Assembly: GCA_903873045.1 (NCBI GenBank)
Contig: CAIQND010000667.1
Coordinates: 1 to 9,338, forward strand
Source of the DNA: an uncultured Methylococcaceae bacterium
GTDB taxonomy: Bacteria > Pseudomonadota > Gammaproteobacteria > Methylococcales > Methylomonadaceae
Length of the DNA: 9,338 bases
Direction of reading: 5' to 3'
The notes below the pieces were generated by a model. That model made no database searches. It had not been told where the DNA came from and worked only from the letters and a program-made list of their open reading frames with translations. The position numbers were made by a program, and so were the translations under genes. Positions 1 through 7,528 of this stretch are shown in pieces. How positions within the stretch are numbered: position 1 is the stretch's first letter; every line of letters begins with the position of its first letter.

Positions 1-2
1 AT

Positions 3-278
3 TTTCCGGAATTGAACGCTGAGGACACCCACATTCAGTTGGAGCAGGTTGATGAAGATGCCATCCGCGAACATCTGTATCAGAGTTTGCCGTTAACGGA
101 TTTGATGCACTGGTTAACCGGCCATTACAGCCATTATCAGGACATCACCTTGTTAAGGCTTTACCACACGTTTATTCGTTTGGCGGATGTTGTTGCCATT
201 CCCGACCCCAAAGAAACCCGCATTGCTTTAAAGCAGGTCGCGATTTGTTTACACAGCCATACACTGAAGTCTTTATGA
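3..278 (+). CDS. jetA: JetA/MksF-like kleisin subunit, C-terminal end (partial)
   Basis: The reading frame is open from the left edge, so only the last 91 residues are visible and the true start lies outside the window. In Wadjet/MksBEF systems this position belongs to the kleisin-like subunit, which bridges the heads of the SMC ATPase and recruits the JetB/MksE subunit. The visible tail is acidic at first and then alpha-helical, rich in Leu, His and Tyr (for example LMHWLTGHYSHY), which suits a C-terminal winged-helix-like domain. No catalytic motif is expected in this family. The stop codon overlaps the start of the next gene (ATGA at 275-278), implying translational coupling. The identification rests mainly on gene order, since the fragment is too short to name by sequence alone. 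Confidence 0.6.
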   Translation, partial: FPELNAEDTHIQLEQVDEDAIREHLYQSLPLTDLMHWLTGHYSHYQDITLLRLYHTFIRLADVVAIPDPKETRIALKQVAICLHSHTLKSL

Positions 279-841
279 CCCTTAATTTGACCCAACTGAC
301 CCTTTTACAACCGCTCTTTAAGCTGTTAAGTTCCGGGACGCATCTAAACCGTTTGCAGGACACCGAGCTTTGGGTGGAACTGGAAAATCAGCAAAGCCAT
401 TATCAGGGCTTGTTTGCCGCGTTAGGTTTTGTATTGGTGGTGGATGGGCGCGGTTTTGCTTATTTTAAAACCGATCAAGGCAGTTCTTATACCGGCAAGT
501 TGACCCGTCGATTGGCTTTGCTGTTGATGTTGCTGTTTGAATATCAAGCCGATCAAGGTTTGCATTTATTCCAGTTTCAGCAATGGCGGCTTGATGCGGC
601 GTTGCTTGAAAAGTTGTGGCAGCAATATCAAGCCATCCTGGAAGCCGAAGAAATGAACAGTCCGCAGATGTTAAAAGAAATTTTGGACAGTGCGGCACGC
701 GTCGGTTTTTTGGTGTTTGAAGACCAGGCCTATCGCTTGCTGACCGCCGTGCATCGTTACCTGGATTTGTTTGAGGAATTGGCGCAGGCCGAGCGACCTG
801 ATAAGCTTCAGGTGGACGATGTTGATGAGGCATTGTTTTGA
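275..841 (+). CDS. jetB: JetB/MksE-like condensin subunit of a Wadjet system
   Basis: This 188-residue protein is the likely small winged-helix partner of the kleisin and SMC subunits (JetB, MksE-like). The ATG at 275 is preferred over a TTG at 245 because it gives the 4-base overlap (ATGA) with the previous gene seen at the other junctions; a weak GAAG lies 5 bases upstream. The protein starts with a helical Leu-rich segment (residues 1-30). A beta-hairpin-like stretch follows at about 45-65 (GFVLVVDGRGFAYF), as in winged-helix domains, and then amphipathic helices to the end. Such a profile is typical of MksE/DUF4194-type proteins, but sequence conservation in this family is low, so gene order carries much of the call. 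The gene has no stop or frameshift. It ends with TGA overlapping the TTG start of the SMC gene. Confidence 0.68.
   Translation: MTLNLTQLTLLQPLFKLLSSGTHLNRLQDTELWVELENQQSHYQGLFAALGFVLVVDGRGFAYFKTDQGSSYTGKLTRRLALLLMLLFEYQADQGLHLFQFQQWRLDAALLEKLWQQYQAILEAEEMNSPQMLKEILDSAARVGFLVFEDQAYRLLTAVHRYLDLFEELAQAERPDKLQVDDVDEALF
827..840 (+). promoter_or_regulatory. Ribosome binding site and TTG start of the SMC gene
   Basis: GAGG at 827-830 lies 7 bases before a TTG at 838-840, inside the last codons of the upstream gene. The TTG overlaps the upstream TGA as TTGA. This decides the start of the broken SMC gene: reading from 838 gives a proper SMC N-terminus leading into a Walker A motif. Confidence 0.6.
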
Positions 842-3646
842 GCCTGATACAGTACGGTTTTCAAAAGTTGGTGTTATTAAACAGCGCCGGATACAGCCGC
901 GCCGAATTGCCGCTGGACGATTCAGTATCGATTATCGCGCCGAACAATACCGGCAAAAACCAGTTTGATTAATGCTTTGCAGTTTCTGCTTATCCTTAAT
1001 AAAAACAATATGGAGTTTGGGGCGCACAGCTTTGAAAATACCCGCCGTTTTTATTTTCCGGACAACAGTGCTTATATTTTACTGGAAGTGTTGTTGCCGT
1101 CAGGTATGGCGGTGATTGGTTGTGTTGGGAAGGGTTTAAGCCATGATTATGAATACTTTGCTTATCAAGGCAGTCTTGATCTTGATGATTATCGCTTGGA
1201 TGATGGCAAGCTGGTTACGCAACCCAAATTAATCGGCCGTCTGTTTGAGTGCGGCAAGCCTGCCAAAATATATCCACAAGCCGAGTTACGCGCTTTGTTG
1301 TACGGAAATCGTCAAAAACAACGTTCTGAGGATCCCGATTTTACTATTTTTCCACTGGAATTTACCTCCCAAGCGGCGACCTATCAGCGCATTCTGACCC
1401 GAACCTTGCGTCTGGATCGTTTGGACAGCAAGGAAGTGAAAAACTATTTGCTGGAAATTTTTAAAAACGATTTGCAGGATCGCCGTGTCGATTTTAAAAG
1501 TGAATGGGATAAATCATTTGCCGATGTCAACTACGACAAATCCCAGTATGACGCGGTTTTTCGCAATCAGACGCTCATTGCCGGCATGGAAGATAGCCAG
1601 CAAACACGCCGTATTTTACGCGGCAAGGTTATTGTGTGGCGACCTGTAATTGAGCAAGGCTTGAATGAGTGGGAAGCTTATTACAATAGTATGGTTGAAC
1701 AACTGACCCAGCAGCTTAAGGGGTTGGTTGCGGATATTTTGGCGCTGGAAAATCGTCAGAAAGCCGTTTATAAAGAATTAGCTGAAACGGATAACCTTTT
1801 AAAAAACCTGCATAAAATAGAACAGCGCTGTCAGGAACTCACGCTACGTTTTGAATTTGTTAGCGATTTGCTGCAATTGCAAAACCAACGACAAAGCTTG
1901 CAGGAACAACGCGACGAACGGGTTAGGGTGATTAAAAATGCCGAGCAGCAACAATCGCCTGAGTCGATTAAACGCAACATTGTAAAAGTCGGTAAAGAAC
2001 ACGCCGATTTGCAACGCCAGTTAGCCAGTCTGGATAATAATTTATATCTGCAACTGCAAAAATTACTGCCGACAGATAGTTTTGAGCTGTTAACCCGCTT
2101 GCTGGCAAAGTCGGTTTTGAGTTTATCGGTCACTGAAAATAGTGCGGTTAAATTAAACGACACGGTTGCTTTTCAGTCGTTTGCCGTACAACTGGAAAAC
2201 AAATTATCGGCCAAGCGTTTGGAACTGCCTGGCTTGTCGCTGGATTTGTCGGCGTTGGAAGCCAGCCTGACGCTTAAAACCGCACAAGAACTGGAAACGG
2301 AAATCAGCGATTGTGAGCGTCAGTTGCTCGAATTGCAAAATCTGTTACAGACCGTGGAGACGTTGGCCGAACAAAAGCGCCAGCAACAGGAATTGGAGCG
2401 GCAAATAGAGGTATTGGATGCCGATATAACCGACTACAAAGAATTGCTATTGATGCAGGCTAATGGATTAGAACGGCTGCAAACCATTGCCGATGTGCAG
2501 CAAAAACTGGAAGCACTTAAACGGGAAGAGTTAACGCTAACCGACCAGAAAAGCAGTATCGCCCAACATCAGGATAATAATAAAGTCGCACAAAAAGAGC
2601 TGTAAAGTCAGCATCAACGCATTAATAATGCCCGTCATCAGCGTTTGGATCAACATCCGCCGTTTACTTATTTGCAGCAACTGCCCTTTTTGCCGTGTAT
2701 GGAAATGGCTGAATTGGCTATGCCTGTCTTGGCTGACCGTATTGAAAGTTATAACCGCGATTGCCAAAAACTTAATACGCTTGACGATGACCTTAACCGG
2801 CAATTGATGGATTTGCATCGGGACGGTTTGGATAAGTTTCAAACGCAGGATTCTTCCGAACAAGAGCTCGATGCGTTGTTTGCCTATACGGTAAATTTAA
2901 GTCAGGAGCAAGCGGCCATTGAACGTAAGGCGCGTTCTGCGGTAGTACAGATTGCGGCTATTTTACGGGATTTGCGGGACAGTCTGGAAACGTTTAAACG
3001 ACGGATGCGCGAGTTTAACAACAAAATAAATCGCCGTCAGCTTTCCGATCTGAAGGTGTTTAAAATTGAACCCCGCGAAGAAGAAACCTTGGTCAAAGCG
3101 ATTCAAACCCTGATTTCCACGTCTGAACAGGTTGAATCGGGAGATTCGTTTGATTTGTTCGACCACAATGCAGTGCTGGATGATAAAGAACTCAATCATG
3201 CCAAAGATACGTTAATCAAGGAAGGTGAAGCGCGAGGCGGTCTGCGGGTTGAACATTTATTCCGGCTGGTTTTTATTATCGCCAAAGAAAATCAAACGCC
3301 TGCTGAATTTGAAGACATCGATAGCGCAGCCTCCAACGGCACCGTGCTGATGGCAAAACTGATTACCGGTTTGGCTATGCTCAATCAAATGCAAGACCCG
3401 CGCAAGACCATCAAAACTGCCTGTTATCTGGATGAAGCGGCATCCTTGGATCAACACAATCAGCGCAATTTGATAGAAATAGCGGCGGAATTTGGTTTTA
3501 CACTGATTTTTGCTTCACCCGAACCACAAATTACCGCGCGGTATTGTGTACCCATTGGTACGACCAACGGTAAAAATCATATCAGCCGACTTAATTGGCA
3601 GATTTTGGAACCTATCAATAATGCTGATCTCAAGCCATTAGCATGA
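838..3646 (+). pseudogene. jetC: JetC/MksB-like SMC ATPase of a Wadjet system, disrupted by a frameshift and a nonsense codon
   Basis: This would be the ATP-driven SMC motor that topologically loads on and extrudes DNA. Conceptually repaired it has 935 residues, shorter than the roughly 1,100 I recall for JetC. The head starts with the Walker A loop APNNTGKTS at residues 34-42. Two heptad-like, Gln/Leu/Glu-rich coiled coils follow, at about 235-370 and 440-700, around a short hinge-like stretch. The C-terminal head has a C-loop-like ASNGT (Ser 832) and Walker B with catalytic Glu, CYLDEAASLD (D865, E866). Two lesions break it. A run of five A at 955-959 has one base too many, so the N-terminal frame stops at 970-972. 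An in-frame TAA at 2603-2605 replaces residue 589, where CAA (Gln) is likely. The frame is otherwise continuous. It ends in an ATGA overlap with the next gene. It is a recent pseudogene or an assembly-error artefact. Confidence 0.8.
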
Positions 3647-4527
3647 GCACGTTAAGCGAGGCATTAAAAAATCTGGTAAGCAGTGACCAGCCTTTAATGG
3701 CTTCGGCTTTTACAGCGGGGCAAAGAAAATGTCTTGAACAGTTCGCGCGTGAAACCCGTCTGATTGAGTTGGGTAAACAAGGTCGAGGTACTGTTTACCG
3801 GGTCATTAACCTGCCAAGTGTTGTTAATTATCTACGTCAGTTGCATCCTTTGGATGAGGCTTCTTTACCGGACGGTTTACCGACACGCAGCCGAAATATT
3901 GGCAGGGAGCGTAATAGCAAGACTGGCCAAACCGGCCATGATTGTTGGTATTTATTGATGAAAGCTTGGGATGCTGAGGTCGTTTGGCAGAATGTCAATG
4001 ACCGGATGCAGCCTGCTGAACTGACTGCGCGTTTTGGCGTTGCTGCCTTGCAAATCAATGCGGAGCCCAGTTTAGGGCAGGGCTGGCAATGCAACAGACC
4101 GTTATTATTGGTTGAAAATCAGGCGTTGTTTGACCAGTGTGATTGGTTGCCTCAAGATTTTAAGGGTTGCCTGGCTTATTATGCCGGCCAACTATCTGAT
4201 GTTTTATTGCAATGGCTTGCTGAACAAAAACGTACCAATGAAGTTATTTTGTTTCCGGATTATGACGGTGTTGGTTTAAGCAACTATGTCCGCTTGCTTA
4301 ACGCGTTACACCCTGATTCTGCGTTACGGTTTTACTGGTTGCCGGATTGGGAAGCTAAATTGGCAAAATTTGGCAACACCGAGTGTTGGTTGAAAACGCG
4401 GGTGCAATTTGAAAATGCCTTTGCAAAATTGATTGCCCTGAATGCCTTGAACCCTGATTTTATTAAGCTGGGGTCGCTGTCCCAAACTTACGGCAAAGCT
4501 TTGGAACAGGAATCGATTTGGTTGTAG
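3643..4527 (+). CDS. jetD: JetD-like Toprim nuclease subunit of a Wadjet system
   Basis: This is the effector of the system: JetD proteins carry a Toprim fold related to topoisomerase VI/Spo11 and cleave the DNA that the SMC motor has captured. The 294-residue protein has an N-terminal winged-helix-like part (about 25-65, with RGTVYRV) and a basic linker (82-93, RSRNIGRERNSK). The C-terminal Toprim/DUF2220-like domain shows the acidic Glu in LLLVENQALF (E158), then YYAGQ (179-183), and the metal-binding DxD in FPDYDGVGL (D206, D208). All three acidic residues expected for metal binding are present and the frame is intact. It is shorter than the roughly 380 residues I recall for type I JetD. 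The ATG overlaps the SMC gene's stop codon, with no clear ribosome binding site, so expression probably depends on translation from upstream. That translation is cut by the upstream lesions. Confidence 0.75.
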   Translation: MSTLSEALKNLVSSDQPLMASAFTAGQRKCLEQFARETRLIELGKQGRGTVYRVINLPSVVNYLRQLHPLDEASLPDGLPTRSRNIGRERNSKTGQTGHDCWYLLMKAWDAEVVWQNVNDRMQPAELTARFGVAALQINAEPSLGQGWQCNRPLLLVENQALFDQCDWLPQDFKGCLAYYAGQLSDVLLQWLAEQKRTNEVILFPDYDGVGLSNYVRLLNALHPDSALRFYWLPDWEAKLAKFGNTECWLKTRVQFENAFAKLIALNALNPDFIKLGSLSQTYGKALEQESIWL

Positions 4528-4550
4528 TGTCAGACTGGAAAAAACAGTGA

Positions 4551-4617
4551 GTGCCAGAAATTGGGTAGGCCGGAATAAGGCTTTTTGAGCGCAAGCGAGA
4601 ATAAGCGTTTCCGGCAC
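4551..4617. repeat. REP-like imperfect palindrome after the jet operon
   Basis: The ends GTGCCAGAAA and TTTCCGGCAC are inverted repeats with one mismatch. The inside (GTAGGCCGGAATAAGG) resembles the REP/BIME elements of enterobacteria. It sits 24 bases after the last jet gene, where it could slow 3' decay or help end transcription, though no clean U-tract follows it. Confidence 0.55.
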
Positions 4618-4767
4618 TGTATTGAACCGTTAATAGAATACGGATGACTGATTGGACGGATTTACACGGATTTTTAAAAAACCTAAGCCTCCTTCGCGGC
4701 AATCTAAACCTCGATTTTCTATTTTAATTGATCCTTGGAATATTGGGCTACCAACTTAACAGGGGAC

Positions 4768-4800
4768 AGATCTGACAGGTTTTATAAACCTGTCAGGTCT
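4768..4800. repeat. Strong palindrome, 15-bp arms
   Basis: Arm AGATCTGACAGGTTT (4768-4782) and arm AAACCTGTCAGGTCT (4786-4800) are inverted repeats with one mismatch (a G-U pair in RNA) and a 3-base loop. I have seen similar GACAGGTTT palindromes as dispersed repeats in bacterial genomes. A bidirectional terminator role is possible. Confidence 0.7.
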
Positions 4801-5274
4801 AACTCCAGTATTTTATAATGGCTAAAGTGGGTATTCGACAGGATCACCACGAACGGCTTAATTTTAAATTGTCCCGCCTTACGTGGATAGCCGAATATTG
4901 GCTTGCAAAAGTACGACTTAACTTTATTGCCACTTCGGCAGCGCTATGCAGCACTAATGATGTAAGTCAGCATGCTGATTCAATGCAGTAAAATCCCCTA
5001 TCTCATCCAGATAGTGCCGTCTGAAGTGCCTAATTACTTCTTGATACAAATTGATACAATTCATTTTTTGATAAAATAACGGAACCTGTTATTTTAATAT
5101 AATTAATATGTGTTGCAGTCGAATATCAAACGTGTCAACCCTCAACTGGGTTGCATGTGTCAAGGATGATATAGCCAAACTTATTGTGAAATAAGGTCGG
5201 AAAATCACGGGGCATTTTAAAAAAGCTGGCTGGATTGCAAAATATTTACGTTTAATAATTTATGGAAAAATATA
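4801..5274. other. Intergenic stretch without a recognisable gene
   Basis: No convincing coding frame is visible on either strand. It holds a 12-bp perfect palindrome (TCAGCATGCTGA, 4967-4978). An AT-rich segment at 5040-5110 has two copies of TTGATACAA/T spaced 10-11 bases apart and a following inverted repeat. A candidate promoter for the remnant at 5275 could lie in the AT-rich DNA at 5235-5265, but I cannot define -35 and -10 boxes with confidence. Confidence 0.5.
5072..5096. promoter_or_regulatory. Perfect 9-bp inverted repeat in AT-rich DNA, possible operator
   Basis: TAAAATAAC and GTTATTTTA are perfect inverted repeats around a 7-base centre (GGAACCT). The site follows two direct TTGATACA copies and lies about 180 bases before the signal-peptide remnant. 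It could be an operator or just a hairpin; nothing ties it to a gene. Confidence 0.35.
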
Positions 5275-5358
5275 ATGAAAAAAAATAATCGTAGGATTTC
5301 TTCTAATAAGTGGGCTTAATGTTGCTCAAGCCTCTAATATCTTACAAAATGGCGATTT
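5275..5358 (+). pseudogene. Signal-peptide remnant of a PEP-CTERM-like secreted protein
   Basis: From ATG 5275, with GGAA as a possible ribosome binding site 7 bases before it, an A8 run at 5278-5285 shifts the frame and translation stops after 14 residues (TAA). Removing one A gives MKKIIVGFLLISGLNVAQA, a classic signal peptide with a Lys start, hydrophobic core and AQA cleavage site. It is followed by SNILQNGDF, which resembles the N-terminus of many PEP-CTERM exported proteins (asparagine-rich NGDF/NGSF). After that the open frame runs into repeat-like DNA and the antisense end of the next gene, so no mature protein is present. This is a truncated leftover, probably cut by the repeat at 5410-5480. 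The PEP-CTERM link is inference from the short motif only. Confidence 0.55.
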
Positions 5359-5409
5359 CCGGGTTTTCTCGGAAAAGAAAAGCGGCTTAGTAAGTAGACG
5401 CACCCGACC

Positions 5410-5480
5410 TACAGAACTCCAGTTTGGGAATGCGGCCTTGGAAGCTCCAGCTTCCTGTCTTGCGAAGCTGGATTGGGAGC
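5410..5480. repeat. Dispersed-repeat-like block with a GGAAGCT palindrome
   Basis: GGAAGCT (5440-5446) and AGCTTCC (5449-5455) form a perfect hairpin with a 2-base loop. CTCCAGTTTGGGAA and GAAGCTGGATTGGGAG flank it as related half-sites. The block lies between the signal-peptide remnant and the 3' end of the minus-strand nucleotidase gene, where it may serve as its terminator. Confidence 0.5.
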
Positions 5481-5503
5481 CAGCGCAAAAAAGCTATCCT
5501 GGC

Positions 5504-6109
5504 TCAATAAGTTTTCATCAGGCCATCCAGTGTCAATCCACAACTGGGGACAAAAGCCTGCATAAAAAATATAACTTCCGGTTGTTCAGACTCGCCAATG
5601 GCCTGAGCCAGTTGTTGTGCGGCGGTTTCAAATTCGGTATTGCCGGCCTTTAATTCAGCCTGACATTTAAGATAAGCGGATATTTTATCAGCTGCCTTGA
5701 TTATTTTCACATGCGCTTCCGGTATGTTTTCATGATGAATCAGCGCCTTAAAATCTTCGAGAAGTTCGGGCGGTAAAAGAGCCAGCAACTCCAGTTCGGC
5801 CTGTTTTTCTATCTGTTTATAGGCTGCATTGATTTCTTTGGAGTGATATTTGATAGGCGTAGGCAAATCACCGGTAATCACTTCGGTAATATCGTGATAC
5901 AACGCGGCGGTGGCGATAGCATTGGCGTCCACATCACCGTCGTAGTAGCGGTTTTTGATCAAGGCCAAGGTGTGCGCAATCACCGATACTTCCCAACTGT
6001 GCTCCATGACATTTTCCTCACAGGCATTACGCTTAAGCCCCCAGCGTTTAATCCATCTTAGTCTTGATAAGTAGGCGTAAAAGCTGCTTGTTACGGTTAT
6101 CTCTTTCAT
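5504..6109 (-). CDS. yfbR: YfbR-type HD-domain 5'-deoxynucleotidase
   Basis: This 201-residue protein matches E. coli YfbR (199 residues) along its whole length. YfbR removes phosphate from deoxyribonucleoside 5'-monophosphates in the cytoplasm and takes part in dNTP homeostasis, including the alternative dUMP route. The metal-binding HD residues are all present: H37 in EHS, H72-D73 in YHD, and D141 in KAADKI. The substrate-contacting residues match as well: R22-W23, E76 and the loop GDLPTP (80-85). Each lies four residues later than in E. coli because of a slightly longer N-terminus. The ATG at 6109 is supported by alignment of the N-terminal SFYAYLSRL with SHFFAHLSRL in E. coli. An AGGA 11 bases upstream is a loosely spaced ribosome binding site. 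The gene is intact, stands alone, and diverges from the GTPase gene. Confidence 0.93.
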   Translation of the reverse strand: MKEITVTSSFYAYLSRLRWIKRWGLKRNACEENVMEHSWEVSVIAHTLALIKNRYYDGDVDANAIATAALYHDITEVITGDLPTPIKYHSKEINAAYKQIEKQAELELLALLPPELLEDFKALIHHENIPEAHVKIIKAADKISAYLKCQAELKAGNTEFETAAQQLAQAIGESEQPEVIFFMQAFVPSCGLTLDGLMKTY

Positions 6110-6472
6110 GATGTTGATTTTCCTACTTTTTAAGGCTGCAATCTGGTATTGTGGTCAGTTAATGTAATCGACAAAAGTCTTTTAACAAAAATAAATCATC
6201 GGTTTTCTTTGATTTTTATCATAAAAAACACAAAGCATAACACTTCATGCCATTCGTGGTGAGACAAGCTGTTAAAGTATAACTATTCAGTCCCCCTCTT
6301 TGAAAAAGAGGGGTTAGGGGAGATTTTATTAGATAAATCCCCCTCGCTCCCCCTTTTTCAAAGGGGGAGGTGAATACTTATGTTAAAGTTAACGGCTGTC
6401 TTGAATCGGCATGTATTCCGGTTTGCTTATTTTACCTATTAAATCCAACATCATCTTAATATAAAAAAAATT
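6110..6472. other. Divergent intergenic region between yfbR and ylqF
   Basis: This stretch must hold the promoters of both flanking genes. On the minus strand a TTGTCG around 6170 could be a -35 box for yfbR, but no good -10 box at standard spacing is clear. The main visible structure is the triple-hairpin repeat at 6291-6371. The last 40 bases before the GTPase gene are AT-rich. No coding frame is convincing. Confidence 0.45.
6291..6371. repeat. Triple-hairpin dispersed repeat
   Basis: Three stems lie in a row. CCCCTCTTT/AAAGAGGGG (6293-6301 and 6305-6313) has a GAA loop. GGGGAGATTT pairs with AAATCCCC with one bulge (6317-6326 and 6336-6343). CTCCCCCTTT/AAAGGGGGAG (6347-6356 and 6360-6369) has a TTC loop. 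The outer two hairpins are themselves inverted copies of each other, which is typical of a paired (BIME-like) mobile palindrome. Confidence 0.75.
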
Positions 6473-7393
6473 ATGCTTATTCAGTGGTACCCCGGTCACA
6501 TGCACAAGGCCAGCAAAGAGATCAAAGAAATCCTGCCCCAGGTTGACATGATTATTGAAGTGCTGGATGCACGTATTCCTTTTAGTAGCCAAAACCCAAT
6601 GGTTGCAAAGCTGCGTGGCGACAAACCCTGCATCAAAATACTCAGCAAAAGCGATCTTGCCGACCCGGAAATTACCCAACAATGGCAAACTTATCTGGAG
6701 CAGGAGCAGGGTGTAAAAACGCTGGCGGTCACTATTGAGCATCCGGAAAAAATACGCCAAATAACGGATTTGTGCCATAAAATGCTGCCGGATAAAGCGC
6801 CCGCGTCCAAACTTATCAATACCCTGATTATGGGGATTCCCAATGTCGGTAAATCCACATTGATCAATATATTGGCCGGCAGAATGATTGCCAAAACCGG
6901 TAATGAACCCGCCGTTACCAAAACACAACAACGCATAGCAATAGATAACGGCATTGTTTTGTTAGACACGCCGGGGTTGCTGTGGGGCAACGTTGAAAAT
7001 AAAAACAGCGGTTACCGTCTGGCCACCACCGGTGCCATCAAAGACACGGCGATAGACCATGAACAAATCGCTTCTTTTGCAGCTGAATACTTGTTAATCC
7101 ATTATCCGGATTTCTTAAAGGCTCGTTTTCAGTTGGACCCACTGCCTCAAACCGAGCATGAACTCATGCAGGCGATTGGAAAAAATCGCGGTTGTTTACG
7201 CTCAGGTGGTCGTGTTGAGATGGATAAAGTCGCTAAAATTCTGCTGGCTGAATTACGCGCAGGAACCATAGGCAGAGTCAGTCTTGAAACGCCACCCATG
7301 ATGGAGGAAGAACTGATTGAGCTTGCCATCATTCGTGAAGAGAAAGCCGCAAAGAAAAAAGCCCGGAAGCAAACATGGAAAGGCTCAAATTAG
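6473..7393 (+). CDS. ylqF: YlqF/RbgA-family circularly permuted ribosome-biogenesis GTPase
   Basis: This 306-residue protein aligns with Bacillus subtilis RbgA (YlqF), a GTPase that helps late assembly of the 50S ribosomal subunit. The N-terminus IQWYPGHMHKA is the family hallmark and fixes the ATG start. The GTPase motifs come in permuted order: DAR at 32-34, G4 at 58-61 (SKSD), G1/P-loop GIPNVGKST at 121-129, the G2 region at 148-153 (VTKTQQ), and G3 DTPG at 165-168. A C-terminal helical RNA-binding domain with NRGCLRSGG and a Lys/Arg-rich tail follows. The G4 motif has Ser where Asn is usual (NKxD), but Lys and Asp are kept, so guanine recognition may be slightly altered. No good ribosome binding site precedes the ATG; the leader is A-rich. 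The gene appears intact and alone. Confidence 0.93.
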   Translation: MLIQWYPGHMHKASKEIKEILPQVDMIIEVLDARIPFSSQNPMVAKLRGDKPCIKILSKSDLADPEITQQWQTYLEQEQGVKTLAVTIEHPEKIRQITDLCHKMLPDKAPASKLINTLIMGIPNVGKSTLINILAGRMIAKTGNEPAVTKTQQRIAIDNGIVLLDTPGLLWGNVENKNSGYRLATTGAIKDTAIDHEQIASFAAEYLLIHYPDFLKARFQLDPLPQTEHELMQAIGKNRGCLRSGGRVEMDKVAKILLAELRAGTIGRVSLETPPMMEEELIELAIIREEKAAKKKARKQTWKGSN

Positions 7394-7420
7394 CAGTAAT
7401 TATCCACTTGGATTACGGCT

Positions 7421-7525
7421 AAGGAGTGCGCATGAAATAACTTCGGCATCTTGCTCCCTCTCCCACTGGGAGAGGGCTGGGGTGAGGGGATATAAATGGT
7501 CAAGTTATTTCATGCACGCTCCTAA
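7421..7525. mobile_element. MITE-like element with near-identical terminal inverted repeats
   Basis: The left end AAGGAGTGCGCATGAAATAA (7421-7440, continuing CTT) and the right end (7502-7523, starting AAGTTATTTCATGCACGCTC) are inverted repeats of about 22 bases with two mismatches. The 58-base inside holds a REP-like hairpin and no coding frame. This architecture fits a small non-autonomous element moved by a transposase elsewhere. No target duplication is evident, so insertion history is uncertain. It lies 27 bases after the GTPase stop codon and may supply its terminator. Confidence 0.65.
7456..7476. repeat. REP-like hairpin inside the MITE-like element
   Basis: CCCTCTCCC and GGGAGAGGG form a perfect 9-bp stem with an ACT loop, followed by CTGGGGTGAGGGGA. 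This G/C-rich motif is familiar as a dispersed intergenic repeat in many proteobacteria. Confidence 0.75.
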
Positions 7526-7528
7526 CTT

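Noticed and set aside
245..274. Upstream TTG start for the JetB-like gene
   Set aside because: It would overlap the JetA-like gene by over 30 bases, while the ATG at 275 gives the same 4-base overlap seen at the other two junctions.
838..972. Programmed ribosomal frameshifting to produce JetC
   Set aside because: No classic slippery heptamer or following pseudoknot is obvious, and the later in-frame TAA would still prevent a full protein, so decay or read error is simpler.
5438..5653. Plus-strand open frame of 71 codons
   Set aside because: Its start lies in repeat DNA and most of it is antisense to the well-supported yfbR gene. It is only the tail of the open frame behind the signal-peptide remnant.
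6389..6990. Two long minus-strand frames opposite the GTPase gene
   Set aside because: They are antisense shadows of a strongly recognised YlqF protein and have no motif of their own.
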